DNA of 64,000 bases from Paraburkholderia flagellata (GCF_021390645.1 NZ_JAJEJT010000004.1:434001-498000), one strand, 5' to 3'; shown: positions 1-9,341, counted from the stretch's first letter. Notes: a model not told the origin generated them from the sequence alone. Numbers and translations are program-made.

Positions 1-1
1 G

Positions 2-400
2 CATGTGCCGGTCATCATGAACTGCTTCTATCCGCCGACACAGCCCTCGATGTCGCGCTGCATCGAGTTCGGCGAAGTGCTGCGCGATGCGATTCAGGCG
101 TGGCCCGAGGATGTGCGCGTTGGCATCTTCGCGTCGGGCGGTCTGTCGCACTTCGTCAACGATGAAGAATTCGATCACCGCATCATGAAAATGCTTGCCG
201 AGTACGACTACGACGGCCTTGCCGCCGTGGACGACCGCTCCTACCAGTCGGGCACCTCGGAAATCAAGCTCTACGCGAGCGTGATGAAGGCACTGCAGGA
301 AACCGGCGCCGAGATGACGCTCGTCGACTACGTGCCGTGCTGGCGCACGCCCGCCGGAACCGGCGAGGGCATGGGTTTCATGTACTGGAAAGCCGACTGA
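2..400 (+). CDS. Class III extradiol ring-cleavage dioxygenase (LigB-type), 3' part only
   Basis: This is the C-terminal 132 residues of a LigB-type extradiol dioxygenase; the frame is open back to base 2, so the start lies outside the window. The visible part has the family's C-terminal features: an MNCFYPPTQPS strand, a glycine-rich FASGGLSHF turn and a final WRTPAGTGEGMGF segment. Enzymes of this family use Fe(II) in the cytoplasm to open catechol- or gallate-like rings in the meta position. The His/Glu metal ligands are in the missing N-terminal half and cannot be checked. An HpcH/HpaI aldolase follows after 35 bases, which fits ring opening followed by C-C cleavage. The family is fairly sure; the substrate cannot be read from this fragment. 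Confidence 0.85.
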   Translation, partial: HVPVIMNCFYPPTQPSMSRCIEFGEVLRDAIQAWPEDVRVGIFASGGLSHFVNDEEFDHRIMKMLAEYDYDGLAAVDDRSYQSGTSEIKLYASVMKALQETGAEMTLVDYVPCWRTPAGTGEGMGFMYWKAD

Positions 401-435
401 GCCGGATTCAACCCAATTCAACGAGAGAAAAGATC

Positions 436-1293
436 ATGAGCGACACCCGTCTGAACAGCATCATTCGCGCATTCGAATCAGGCAAGCCGGCCTTCACCGC
501 GTTCTCGAAGCTCGACAAGCAAAACGCCATCGAAATGAGCGACGCCCCGTATGAAGGCATCGTCTTCGAGATGGAGCACAACCCCTATGACGTGGCTGCG
601 CTCGGCGACGCGCTGCAATACATGCTGAGCCGCAAGCAGATTGCGGAGTCGGGCTCGGTCGCGCCGCGTGTGACGCCGATCGCGCGCATTCCCGCCAACG
701 GCGTGGAAATGAATCAGTCGTTTGCGAAGCAGGTGCTCGATCGCGGCGCTTACGGTGTGATCTGGCCGCACGTCGCAACGGTCGAGCAAGCCTATAACGC
801 AGTGGCCTCGTGCCGCTATGCGCGTCCGAAGGGCGCGCCGCTCTACGAGCCGAAGGGCGTGCGCGGCGACGGCCCCGCCAACGCCTCGCGCTACTGGGGC
901 TTGAGCATGGCGGACTACTACAAGAAGGCCGACGTGTGGCCGCTCGCGCCGCAGGGCGAAATTCTCGTCGGGCTGATGTGCGAGAGCACCCAGGCGATCG
1001 AAAACCTGGACGACATTCTCGCGAATGTGCCCGGCATCGGCTTCATTCTGATCGGCGAAGGCGACCTGAGCCAGGAACTGGGTTGCCCGCGCGATTACGA
1101 AAACCCCATCGTGGTCGATGCGATGCGCAAGATTGTCGAGACCTGCCACAAGCACAACGTCGTGGTTGGTCACCCGCACGTCACGGCGAAGAACCACAAG
1201 CGCCTGATCGAGGAAGGGTATCGCATGCTGATGTCGGCACCGCAGCGCAGCTACGGCGTCGTGGGCCTCGCGCGCGAGATGGCAGGGTACTAA
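436..1293 (+). CDS. HpcH/HpaI-family aldolase
   Basis: The product has 285 residues. It belongs to the HpcH/HpaI class II pyruvate-type aldolase family, which cleaves 4-hydroxy-2-oxo acids with a divalent metal. The metal-binding Glu lies in LVGLMCEST and the Asp in LIGEGDLSQ; a His-containing MEHNPYD segment corresponds to the usual DAEH loop near residue 50. I chose the ATG at 436 because GAGAG precedes it; an upstream in-frame codon at 337 would run into the dioxygenase gene. The stop codon is followed immediately by the ATG of the next gene, so the two are likely translationally coupled. The context suggests it splits the product of extradiol cleavage, probably releasing pyruvate or oxaloacetate. 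The exact substrate is unknown. Confidence 0.88.
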   Translation: MSDTRLNSIIRAFESGKPAFTAFSKLDKQNAIEMSDAPYEGIVFEMEHNPYDVAALGDALQYMLSRKQIAESGSVAPRVTPIARIPANGVEMNQSFAKQVLDRGAYGVIWPHVATVEQAYNAVASCRYARPKGAPLYEPKGVRGDGPANASRYWGLSMADYYKKADVWPLAPQGEILVGLMCESTQAIENLDDILANVPGIGFILIGEGDLSQELGCPRDYENPIVVDAMRKIVETCHKHNVVVGHPHVTAKNHKRLIEEGYRMLMSAPQRSYGVVGLAREMAGY

Positions 1294-2838
1294 ATGAACG
1301 GTGCTGAAAGCCTCGTTGCTACGCTCGTCGATCGGGGCGTCGACATCTGTTTCGCCAATCCGGGCACGTCGGAAATGCACTTTCTCGCCGCACTCGAAAA
1401 CCCGAAGATGCGCAGCGTCCTCTGCCTCTTCGAGGGCGTGGCGACCGGTGCCGCGGACGGCTGGTATCGCATGAAGGACACGCCGGCCTCCACGCTGCTG
1501 CATCTTGGGCCGGGTCTCGCCAACGGGCTCGCGAACATCCATAACGCGAAGCGCGCGTCGTCGGGGATGGTCAACATCATCGGCGAACATTCGACCTCGC
1601 ATTTGAAGTACGATCCGCCGCTTACTTCGGATATCGAAGGACTTGCGCGACCGTTGAGCCACTGGGTGCGCCGCGCCGACTCCGCGAGCGCGATCGCATG
1701 GGACGCCGCGAAAGCCGTCGACAAGGCCTCGGAGCATCCGGGCCAGATCGCGACACTGATCCTGCCCGGCGACACGTCATGGCGCGAAGCCGGCACGACG
1801 GTCACGCCGCCGCGCGAAACGGCGCCGCGCAGGACGCCCGATGCCGCGCGCGTCGAGCACGTAGCGCGCGTGCTGCGCTCGGGCGAACCCGCGCTGATCA
1901 TTCTCGGCAACAAGGCGACGCGCGGTCTCGCGCTCGAACGCGCGGGCAAGGTGGCGGTGGCCACTGGCGCGCGCCTGGGCTCTCAGTTCTTCACTGCGCG
2001 CATCGAGCGCGGCGCGGGGCGCGTGCCGCTCGCACGCATTCCGTATGCGGTCGCGCCCGCGCGTGCATTTTTGAAGGACTTCAAGCACATCATTACTGTC
2101 GAGACGAGCGAGCCGATCGCGTTCTTCAGTTATCCAGACAAACCGAGTCTGCTCAAGGAAGAAGGCACGCTCGTGCATCCCCTCGTCGAGGCTGACGAGG
2201 ACAGCGCGCTCGCGTTCGAGATGCTCCTCGAAGCGCTCGGCGCCAACGCGACGGCACCGCTCGTGCAGCCGCGTGTCGAAACGGCCGCACCGACCGGCGC
2301 GTTGAATCCGGTGAGCATCGCGCACGCGCTCGCCGCAGCATTGCCCGAGAACTGCATTGTGGTCGACGAATCGCTCACGACGGGCCGCGAGACGATGGGC
2401 TACACGATGGGCGCCGCGCCCCACGACCTCATCAACAACATGGGCGGCTCGATTGGCTATGCAACGCCTGTGGCCACGGGTGCTGCGCTCGCGTGCCCGG
2501 ACCGGCGCGTGTTCTGCATGGTCGGCGACGGCAGCGCGATGTACACGATCCAGTCGCTGTGGACTCAGGCGCGCGAGAACCTGAACGTCACGACGATCAT
2601 CTTCGCGAACAACAGCTACGCGATTCTCAAGGCCGAGTACGCGAACATGGGCGCAGGCACGCCGGGCGAGCGCGCGCTCGCCATGATCGACATCGACCGT
2701 CCGCGCATCGACTGGCAGGCAATGGCCAAAAGCATGGGCGTGCGCCCGGTCGCGGTGGATACGGCCGAGGCTTTCTACAAGGCGATGACCGACTCGGTGC
2801 GCGAGCCGGGTCCGTGTCTGATCGAAGTTCGTCTGTAA
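1294..2838 (+). CDS. ThDP-dependent enzyme of the acetolactate synthase/benzoylformate decarboxylase family
   Basis: The 514 residues show the three-domain ThDP fold. The N-terminal Pyr domain has the cofactor-activating Glu at residue 47 (LFEGVATGAADG). The C-terminal PP domain has the Mg/ThDP motif starting MVGDGSAMYT and ending near FANNSYAIL. The central domain is short and shows no clear FAD-binding features, so it is more like a 2-oxo acid decarboxylase than a biosynthetic acetolactate synthase. It starts directly after the aldolase stop codon. In this operon it could decarboxylate or ligate a 2-oxo acid released by the aldolase. That role is inferred; the fold and cofactor are well supported. 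Confidence 0.87.
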   Translation: MNGAESLVATLVDRGVDICFANPGTSEMHFLAALENPKMRSVLCLFEGVATGAADGWYRMKDTPASTLLHLGPGLANGLANIHNAKRASSGMVNIIGEHSTSHLKYDPPLTSDIEGLARPLSHWVRRADSASAIAWDAAKAVDKASEHPGQIATLILPGDTSWREAGTTVTPPRETAPRRTPDAARVEHVARVLRSGEPALIILGNKATRGLALERAGKVAVATGARLGSQFFTARIERGAGRVPLARIPYAVAPARAFLKDFKHIITVETSEPIAFFSYPDKPSLLKEEGTLVHPLVEADEDSALAFEMLLEALGANATAPLVQPRVETAAPTGALNPVSIAHALAAALPENCIVVDESLTTGRETMGYTMGAAPHDLINNMGGSIGYATPVATGAALACPDRRVFCMVGDGSAMYTIQSLWTQARENLNVTTIIFANNSYAILKAEYANMGAGTPGERALAMIDIDRPRIDWQAMAKSMGVRPVAVDTAEAFYKAMTDSVREPGPCLIEVRL

Positions 2839-2893
2839 TCCTGATGAAACAGAGCAAGCAATCCTAGCCAATCATGCACAAGGAGTGGCATCA

Positions 2894-3787
2894 ATGACTA
2901 CGTTGACCGGGGTGCCCACGCTGCGCACCAATCTGGCCGAATATGCGGTAACGAAGGCCATGCGCGACGGCCGGGTAAAATCGGATCTCGTCACGCTCGA
3001 CTATTGCGGACCCACGCCCGCGCACAACGGCTTCAAGGCGATGGTGCGCGAGAACGCCTTCGACGCGGGCGAACTCGCAATCGTCACGTTCTTGCAGGCC
3101 AAGGCTTACGGCAAGCCCTATGTGCTGCTGCCCACGCCGATCTCCGGCCGCTTCCAGCATCATTGCGCGGGCTTCAACATCGACTTCGGGCATCTCGACC
3201 CCAAGGATATCGAGGGCAAGAAGGTCGGCGTGCGCACCTATAGCCAGACGACGGCGCTCTGGATTCGCGGCATCTTGCGCCACGAATATGGCGTCGATCT
3301 CGACAAGGTCACGTGGATGACGCTCGGCGACGGCCACCTCGCCGAATACAGCGATCCGAACAACTGCCGGCGTTTGCCCGCAGGTTCGTCGATTCCGCAG
3401 ATGATGCTCGACGGCGAACTCGCCGCGGCTCTCCTTGGCGAGGACATGCCGAAGGACCCGCGCGTGCGCACGCTCGTGCCCGACGCGCAGGCGGCGGCGA
3501 AGAACTGGTTCGCGCGCGAAGGCGTGGTGCCGATCAACCATATGTTCGTCGTGCACGAGCGGGTGGCGAAGGAGCGTCCGGACGTCGTGCGTGAGATTTA
3601 CCGCATGATCGTGGAAAGCCGCGCGCAGACGGAAGGCGGCGTGCCGGCCGTGTTCCCGCCGATCGGGCTCGAAGCGAACCGCAAGGGCATCCAGCTCGCC
3701 ATCGACTGGGCACTTGACCAGAAAATCATTCCGCATCGGCTTTCCGTGGATGAGCTGTTCGACGATGTCACCGGCAGTCTCGGTTGA
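2894..3787 (+). CDS. 4,5-dihydroxyphthalate decarboxylase-like / periplasmic-binding-protein-fold protein
   Basis: The product has 297 residues. I chose the ATG at 2894 because AAGGAG sits 8 bases upstream; a GTG at 2885 would overlap that site. There is no signal peptide, so the protein is probably cytoplasmic. It resembles the 4,5-dihydroxyphthalate decarboxylase group, whose members share the type II periplasmic-binding fold: features include the DYCGPTPAHNGFKAM segment, a central GKKVGVRTYSQT strand and a DPRVRTLVPDA loop. Such proteins decarboxylate dihydroxylated aromatic acids, but the family also contains solute-binding proteins without enzyme activity. Its place behind an extradiol dioxygenase supports an aromatic-acid role. 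GTTGATCAAC, a perfect 10-bp palindrome, overlaps the stop codon. Confidence 0.7.
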   Translation: MTTLTGVPTLRTNLAEYAVTKAMRDGRVKSDLVTLDYCGPTPAHNGFKAMVRENAFDAGELAIVTFLQAKAYGKPYVLLPTPISGRFQHHCAGFNIDFGHLDPKDIEGKKVGVRTYSQTTALWIRGILRHEYGVDLDKVTWMTLGDGHLAEYSDPNNCRRLPAGSSIPQMMLDGELAAALLGEDMPKDPRVRTLVPDAQAAAKNWFAREGVVPINHMFVVHERVAKERPDVVREIYRMIVESRAQTEGGVPAVFPPIGLEANRKGIQLAIDWALDQKIIPHRLSVDELFDDVTGSLG

Positions 3788-3879
3788 TCAACAGTTGATG
3801 AGAGTGTGTGTCGGCCTGAAATGCCGGTCCGACGGTTTACAGATAGGTGTGGTGCGAAAAAAAAATGGAGACTAGTATT

Positions 3880-5802
3880 GTGCGTCCCTCGCTTCAGATG
3901 AAAAAGAGAATCCTGTCCGGCCTCAGCATTGCCGCCGCCGTCGCCGCGTTCGTGCCGGGAGCGGGCGCCGCGACTGCGACCAAGGGCGACCTGCTGATTT
4001 ATCGAATTGGCCCGACGACCTCGGAACTCTATGTCGCCAATGCCGATGGCAGCGACGAGCATCGGCTGATTCCGACCGATGGTTTCGACTATCACGGTTC
4101 CTTTTCGCCGGACGGCAAATGGATCGTGTTCACCTCTGAGCGCGATGGTCTCGGTCACGCCAGCCTCTACCGCGTACGTGTGGATGGCACGGGGCTGCAA
4201 CGTTTGACGGACTGGGTCGGCATCAGCGATGGCGCGGTCTACAATCCGGCCGATCCGAATGTGATCGCGTTCGTGTCGTCGCGCCGTGGCAAGTCCACTT
4301 ACGGCACGACCCACATCTGGACGCTCAACATCAAGACCGGCGCGCTGCACAACGTCACCGGCAATATCAAGTTCGACCCGAACAAGCCGCACAGTTTCTT
4401 CCGGCCTTCGTGGTCGCCTGACGGCAAGTGGATTGCGCTGTCGTCCGATATCGGCACCGACTGGCGCGGCCACAACTTGCCGGTCGGCTGGGAGCGCACG
4501 CAGGAAAGCAGCATCTACGAGATCCATCCGGACGGCACGGGCTTCAAGCAAATTACCGCGCATGCAGGCTTCGCCGAGGGCTCGCCGTCATGGTCGGCGG
4601 ATGGCAAGCACGTGGTGTTCTACGAAACGCCGGTCGAATCGACCTGGGGGGCACACCGTCCCGAGGCGATCGGCAAGGTCAGTTCGCAGATCGTGCAGGT
4701 CGATGTGGCCACGGGCGAGCGCAAGGATCTGACGAGCACGCCGGGATTCAAGGTGTTCCCGCAATATGTGGGCGCGACCGACGTCGCGTATCACATCAAG
4801 AACGGCGAGCAGGAAGGCCTCTATACGACGGGCGGCGAGTCGCGTGTGACGGCGGGAAGCGGCATTCGCTCGCCGCATTACTCGGCCGACGGCAAGAAGG
4901 TCGTCTACGAAAAAGTGGTGTACGGTAAGCCGTTCCATCCGAACGGCACGCCGCTCTACAATTTCGACCCGCAATGGAACTATCGTTTCGTCGATGTGTT
5001 CCCGCAACTCTCGCGCGACGGCAAGTCGCTCGTGTACACGGAGAAGGCGGTCGGCTCGTCGATCGTGGTGGCGAATACCGACTTCACTGATGCCCGCCAT
5101 ATCTACGATCCGCTGACCAGCGGCCTCGATCCGAAGATGATCAAGATGGGGCTGGCAGGCGCGTTCCAGCCGACCTGGTCGCCGGACAAGCAATGGGTGG
5201 CCTTCGGCGTGGGCGGGTGGTTCTTCACCCGCAACCACATGCCGGGCCAGATCATGCGGATCAAGGCCGACGGCAGCATGAACGGCAAGCCGGAGATTCT
5301 CACTGACGGCAAGGAAAACGCGGGCTTCCCGAGCTATTCGCCGGACGGTACGCGGATCGTCTACCGTGTATGGAGCGATACCGACAAGGGTCTGCGGGTT
5401 CTCGACCTGGACACGCACAAGACCACGGTCCTGACCAACGAGCCGGACAACCTGCCGGGCTGGTCGCCGGACGGCAAGAAGATCGTGTTCACGCGCAAGG
5501 AGGTCAATCCGGACGACCCCAACAAGTTCCATTACGACGTGTATACGATCAATCCGGACGGCTCGGACGCGCAGCGTCTGACTCCGCAGGGTTCGAACCA
5601 GGCCCACGCGACCTGGACGTGGGACGGCCGTATTGCGTACAGCTCCGGCGAATACGGTTTCCGCGACGAGCTTTCGCTCTATGACGATACGTTCCAGCCC
5701 GATGGCCAGAACTGGGTGATGAACGCGGACGGCAGCGATCGGCATGCGATCACTGACACGCTCTGGGAAGATTCGATGCCGCTTTATATTCCCAGGCAGT
5801 AA
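3880..5802 (+). CDS. Exported TolB-like PD40 beta-propeller protein
   Basis: The product has about 640 residues: a Sec-type signal (MKKRILSGLSIAAAVAAF, ending near GAGA) and then about nine WD40-like PD40 repeats. Visible repeat cores are SPDGKWIVF, SPDGKWIAL, SADGKHVVF, SADGKKVVY, SRDGKSLVY, SPDKQWVAF, SPDGTRIVY and SPDGKKIVF. This is the propeller found in TolB and in the N-terminal domain of S9 peptidases, but no peptidase domain follows. The GTG at 3880 is preferred because GGAG lies 9 bases upstream; the ATG at 3865 follows a run of nine A and has no Shine-Dalgarno, while the ATG at 3898 is the alternative. It is probably periplasmic. The function is unknown: binding of a ligand or partner, or a lyase-like role, is possible. 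A strong terminator follows. Confidence 0.8.
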   Translation: MRPSLQMKKRILSGLSIAAAVAAFVPGAGAATATKGDLLIYRIGPTTSELYVANADGSDEHRLIPTDGFDYHGSFSPDGKWIVFTSERDGLGHASLYRVRVDGTGLQRLTDWVGISDGAVYNPADPNVIAFVSSRRGKSTYGTTHIWTLNIKTGALHNVTGNIKFDPNKPHSFFRPSWSPDGKWIALSSDIGTDWRGHNLPVGWERTQESSIYEIHPDGTGFKQITAHAGFAEGSPSWSADGKHVVFYETPVESTWGAHRPEAIGKVSSQIVQVDVATGERKDLTSTPGFKVFPQYVGATDVAYHIKNGEQEGLYTTGGESRVTAGSGIRSPHYSADGKKVVYEKVVYGKPFHPNGTPLYNFDPQWNYRFVDVFPQLSRDGKSLVYTEKAVGSSIVVANTDFTDARHIYDPLTSGLDPKMIKMGLAGAFQPTWSPDKQWVAFGVGGWFFTRNHMPGQIMRIKADGSMNGKPEILTDGKENAGFPSYSPDGTRIVYRVWSDTDKGLRVLDLDTHKTTVLTNEPDNLPGWSPDGKKIVFTRKEVNPDDPNKFHYDVYTINPDGSDAQRLTPQGSNQAHATWTWDGRIAYSSGEYGFRDELSLYDDTFQPDGQNWVMNADGSDRHAITDTLWEDSMPLYIPRQ

Positions 5803-5830
5803 GGCCGCCCCGGCAGGGCGAGATGGCAAA

Positions 5831-5861
5831 GGCACCGCGCTTGGGCGCGGTGCCTTTTTTT
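5831..5861 (+). terminator. Rho-independent terminator after the PD40 gene
   Basis: A perfect 10-bp stem (GGCACCGCGC / GCGCGGTGCC) closes a TTGG loop and is followed by seven T. It lies 28 bases after the stop codon at 5802. Confidence 0.93.
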
Positions 5862-6112
5862 ATGGGTCTTCGCTGATTTCCGGGTTCTTCCTTTCGGCTC
5901 ATAGGCATCCCTGGCAGTGTGCGTCGGAGCCTGTGGACCCGGTGCCTGCCCTTTTCACGTGTAAGACTTGTGATATTGCCCCAAAGGGCAACTTCGTTGC
6001 CCTTTTCCCTAATGGCCAGTCGTTTGGGAATATCTGATGCTTTCAAGACCGTGCACTTGCAGCGCAATTCCTGGCGCATAAAGGGCTGCCGGCATCCTCA
6101 GAGGGCATCACG
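5862..6112. other. Intergenic stretch before the DUF1254 pair, with a second hairpin
   Basis: This completes the gene-free interval 5803-6112. The only structure I see is a perfect inverted repeat at 5983-6005 (AAAGGGCAAC, loop TTC, GTTGCCCTTT) followed by one more T and CCC. It could be a back-up terminator in either direction or an operator for the gene at 6113. No ORF here looks real. Confidence 0.55.
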
Positions 6113-7624
6113 ATGACACTTTCGCGTAGAGACTTTCACCGCGTGAGCATGGCAATGGTGGCGGGGATCGCAGCTGCTGGTAAAAGCACCAATGTCATGG
6201 CCGACGAGGCGCCGACGCCTCTGGCGTCGGGAGCGGGGAGTCCAATGGAACCGCTAGGCGGCCAACCGCCGGCTGGCTCGACTCCCTCGATCAAGGATTT
6301 CGACTACCAGATCAAGTATCAGCGCGCGTTCGAGGCGGTTCTGTGGAACATGCCCGCAATTGCGATCTACAGTTTTCGGCGGGCGGCATTCGACAATCTG
6401 GGTGTCAAGGATAACGACATCATCTCCTATTCAGCGCCGGCTACGCCGAAGCTCGAAGCCATCACAGCGAATAGCACGACGCCATACATCACGGCATTTA
6501 CCGATCTGCGAAAAGGGCCCGTTGTGCTGGAGGTCCCCACCGCCGGTGCCGAAGGGAGCGTCTACGGACAGGTCGTCGATGCCTGGCAGTTCACGATCGC
6601 GGACGTTGGACCCTCAGGGCTCGACAAGGGCAAAGGTGCGAAGTTCTTGTTCACAGCACCCGGTTACAAGGGCTCCGTTCCCAAGGGCTATCTCCACGTC
6701 GCCTCGCCCAATTTCAGGATCGCGCTGGCATTTCGCTCAGTTCGCGCGCCAGGCAAGACTGCGACGGATGCCTATCACTACGCCCAGCGGCTACGCATGT
6801 ACTACCTGTCGGAAGCCTCGAATCCGCCGAAGCAGCGTTTCATCGATCCCATCCACGATCGCTATCCCACACTTCCGTTTTTCGATGAGCGTCACTTCGA
6901 CGACATGCACGCCATCATGAGCGTCGAGCCTGTCAACCCGCATGACAAGATCATGATGGGCATGCTCACGTCGCTGGGAATCGAAAAGGGTAAGCCTTTC
7001 ACGCCGGACGACACGACGAAGAAGGCCATGCGCCAGGCGGCGATCGACGCGTGGTTCTATCTGCAATACTGGTACGACCATTTTCCGCGAGAAAAGCTGT
7101 TCTGGCCGGATCGACACTACGCCTCGCTTCTTCAAGCCGACGACAACAAGACTTTTACTTTCGTATACGACGACAGGATCGATCTGATCAATCGCGCGGC
7201 CGAATACTTCTGGTGCACCTACATGCCCAGAGTCCTGAGCGATGATCCCGCTACCCAGTATTTGATGGCCATGGCGGACAGCAACGGCCATCTGCTCGAA
7301 GCCGGAAAACTTTACAAGCTCGACGTACCGGCCCAGATGCCCGTCAAGCAGTTCTGGGCGCTCACCGTGTATGACCGGGCCACGAATGCGTTCATCTACA
7401 GCGAGTCCAACCGCACGACGCTTTCGTCTTACGACCTCGACACCATGAAGAAAAATGCGGATGGCGGCGTGACGCTGTACGTTGGTCCCAAAGCGCCGGA
7501 CGGCCTGGAGTCTAACTGGATACCGACCGCAGGAAAGCGCCCGCTGCCCGCCATGCGTCTTTATGGTCCGACTGAAGCGCTCAACAACAAGACTTTCAAG
7601 CTAGCGGATTTTCAATTGGTCTGA
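6113..7624 (+). CDS. DUF1254/DUF1214 protein with a Tat-type signal
   Basis: The product has 503 residues. The N terminus reads SRRDFHRVSM followed by a hydrophobic AMVAGIAAAG stretch, which fits a twin-arginine export signal. The body has the DUF1254 domain (about residues 60-200, including ITANSTTPYITAFTDLRKGP) and the C-terminal DUF1214 domain (about 370-490, including KQFWALTVYDRATNAFIY and ESNWIPT). The biochemical function of this family is not established; members are often exported and found beside transport or catabolic genes. A paralogue starts 93 bases after the stop. Family membership is firm, function unknown. Confidence 0.88.
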   Translation: MTLSRRDFHRVSMAMVAGIAAAGKSTNVMADEAPTPLASGAGSPMEPLGGQPPAGSTPSIKDFDYQIKYQRAFEAVLWNMPAIAIYSFRRAAFDNLGVKDNDIISYSAPATPKLEAITANSTTPYITAFTDLRKGPVVLEVPTAGAEGSVYGQVVDAWQFTIADVGPSGLDKGKGAKFLFTAPGYKGSVPKGYLHVASPNFRIALAFRSVRAPGKTATDAYHYAQRLRMYYLSEASNPPKQRFIDPIHDRYPTLPFFDERHFDDMHAIMSVEPVNPHDKIMMGMLTSLGIEKGKPFTPDDTTKKAMRQAAIDAWFYLQYWYDHFPREKLFWPDRHYASLLQADDNKTFTFVYDDRIDLINRAAEYFWCTYMPRVLSDDPATQYLMAMADSNGHLLEAGKLYKLDVPAQMPVKQFWALTVYDRATNAFIYSESNRTTLSSYDLDTMKKNADGGVTLYVGPKAPDGLESNWIPTAGKRPLPAMRLYGPTEALNNKTFKLADFQLV

Positions 7625-7717
7625 ATGGTTGGCTCAGTCAGAGCGCAGCCGAAGTGGTGCCAGCTGCCTATGGGGGCTGCTTCAAGACGAAAATCGTTCA
7701 ATCTACAGGAGCATGGG

Positions 7718-9133
7718 ATGAACCTGTCCAGAAAGTTGAAAGCGTGTTCGTTCGCAATTTGCCTCGCGATCGGAGGGCAAGCGGATGCACAAGGTACGTC
7801 GTCTCCTGATCTTCTTCTGACCACGCCCGCTACACCCGATGTCCTTCAGAAAGGCCTGCACGCCGACGGGTATAGCCTGGCGATCATGGCCTATTACTGG
7901 GGTTATCCGCTGGTCAGAATGGAGCGCGTCGCGCGCGAGTACACGGATGTGCCGTCGCCCAAACCGGCGACGAGTTATCGCGCACCGCTCGATCATATTG
8001 GTTGGGCGACCTCGCTCGCGTCTCCTGACGCGAAGGACATGCCGACCGCCAATAACGACACGTACTACATGAGCGCGGTGCTTGACCTCACCGAACCGTA
8101 TGTCCTGACGGTGCCCGATACGCACGACCGCTACTACGTAATCGATGTCTTCAACATGTGGCAAGAGCTGGAGCACTATATTGGTCGTCGCACGACAGGC
8201 ACCAAGGCCGGGAAGTACGTGCTCGTGCCACCGGGCTGGAAGGGAACGCTGCCGAAGGACGCGAAGCGTCTGGACGTCAGCACGCGCAAGGTCTGGCTGT
8301 GGGGGCGACTGCACGTCAAACAGGGCGAAGATACCGCGCCCGTGCAGGCATTGCAGAAGAAGTTCACCGTCGCTCCGTTGAGTGGCAGGGCAGTCGGCAA
8401 CCCGACACTGTCGCCGCTTCCGCAGACCGGCAACGACGAACTGGGATTCTTCACGGAACTGGCTGCTGCCCTCAAGGATAATCCGGTCAAACCCGCCGAC
8501 AAGGCGTTGTTTGCGCAGTTCGCGCGTATTGGTCTGACCGAAAAAGGCTTCGACGCCAGCAAGCTGGACGCCGCCACCCGCAAGGGCATGGTGGAAGGTC
8601 TCGCCGACGGACCCGCAGTCGCAATCTCATCGTTCGCGAGCACGTCGACGGTACGCAATGGCTGGAACTGGGTGACGGGACTCGATAGTTTCGGCTTCAA
8701 CTACCCGTTGCGTGCCATGGTCGCAGGGCCGTATCTGGGCGGACAGGGCGAGCACGAAGCCATGTATCCGATCCGTTACACCGACAGCAAGGGGCAGACG
8801 CTGAGCGGGGCGAACCAGTATGTCGTCAAGCTCGAGTCGGCACCGCCAGTGGGGGCATTCTGGTCGTTGACCATGTACAACGCGGACGACAAGATGCTGG
8901 TCGCCAATGACATCGGCCGCTACAAGGTAGGCTCCGATACACCGGGGTTGAAGATTGCGCAGGACGGCTCGATCACCATCCCGATCTCGCACACCAAACC
9001 AACAGGCGAGGACGCGGCAAACTGGCTGCCTGCGCCGAGCGGCAATTTCTATGTGATCTTGCGCATGTATCAACCTTCAGATGCGATCCTTTCTGGCAAA
9101 TGGGCATTGCCGCAATTGAACAAGGTGAACTAG
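7718..9133 (+). CDS. DUF1254/DUF1214 protein with a Sec-type signal
   Basis: The 471-residue product is a paralogue of the gene just upstream. It begins MNLSRKLKACSFAICLA and ends its signal near GQADAQ, a Sec-type signal without twin arginines. The start at 7718 is set by AGGAG 6 bases upstream; in-frame codons back to 7625 have no such site. The DUF1254 half includes ANNDTYYMSAVLDLTEPYVL, followed by HDRYYVIDVFNMWQ; the DUF1214 half includes GAFWSLTMYNADDKML and NWLPAPSGNFYVILRMY. Both proteins probably work outside the cytoplasm, and the pair is likely cotranscribed. Function unknown. Confidence 0.88.
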   Translation: MNLSRKLKACSFAICLAIGGQADAQGTSSPDLLLTTPATPDVLQKGLHADGYSLAIMAYYWGYPLVRMERVAREYTDVPSPKPATSYRAPLDHIGWATSLASPDAKDMPTANNDTYYMSAVLDLTEPYVLTVPDTHDRYYVIDVFNMWQELEHYIGRRTTGTKAGKYVLVPPGWKGTLPKDAKRLDVSTRKVWLWGRLHVKQGEDTAPVQALQKKFTVAPLSGRAVGNPTLSPLPQTGNDELGFFTELAAALKDNPVKPADKALFAQFARIGLTEKGFDASKLDAATRKGMVEGLADGPAVAISSFASTSTVRNGWNWVTGLDSFGFNYPLRAMVAGPYLGGQGEHEAMYPIRYTDSKGQTLSGANQYVVKLESAPPVGAFWSLTMYNADDKMLVANDIGRYKVGSDTPGLKIAQDGSITIPISHTKPTGEDAANWLPAPSGNFYVILRMYQPSDAILSGKWALPQLNKVN

Positions 9134-9341
9134 GCAACATCGACACCGCGCACAACAAGCCGTTTAGCGCTGGGGTTACACAATGCGTCTGTTCCCGATG
9201 CAAACCTGTGACTCACGAAGCTTGCGCCCGGCAGCAAACCCGGCGTTGCCAGCCGTACGACTGGCTAACGCTGGGCGCCGCATCCGTTGCCTGCACGGGC
9301 AGATGGCGAGTTTTCGGCTGTCCGTTCTTGCAAGTGAAGTC

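Noticed and set aside
478..1737. 419-codon minus-strand open frame
   Set aside because: It lies wholly opposite the aldolase and ThDP genes, is Arg-rich and has no family-like sequence; long antisense frames are expected at this GC content.
3788..3840. Imperfect hairpin TCGGCC...GG-T-CCGA after the first operon
   Set aside because: It has a bulge and no T-tract, so it was not called a terminator.
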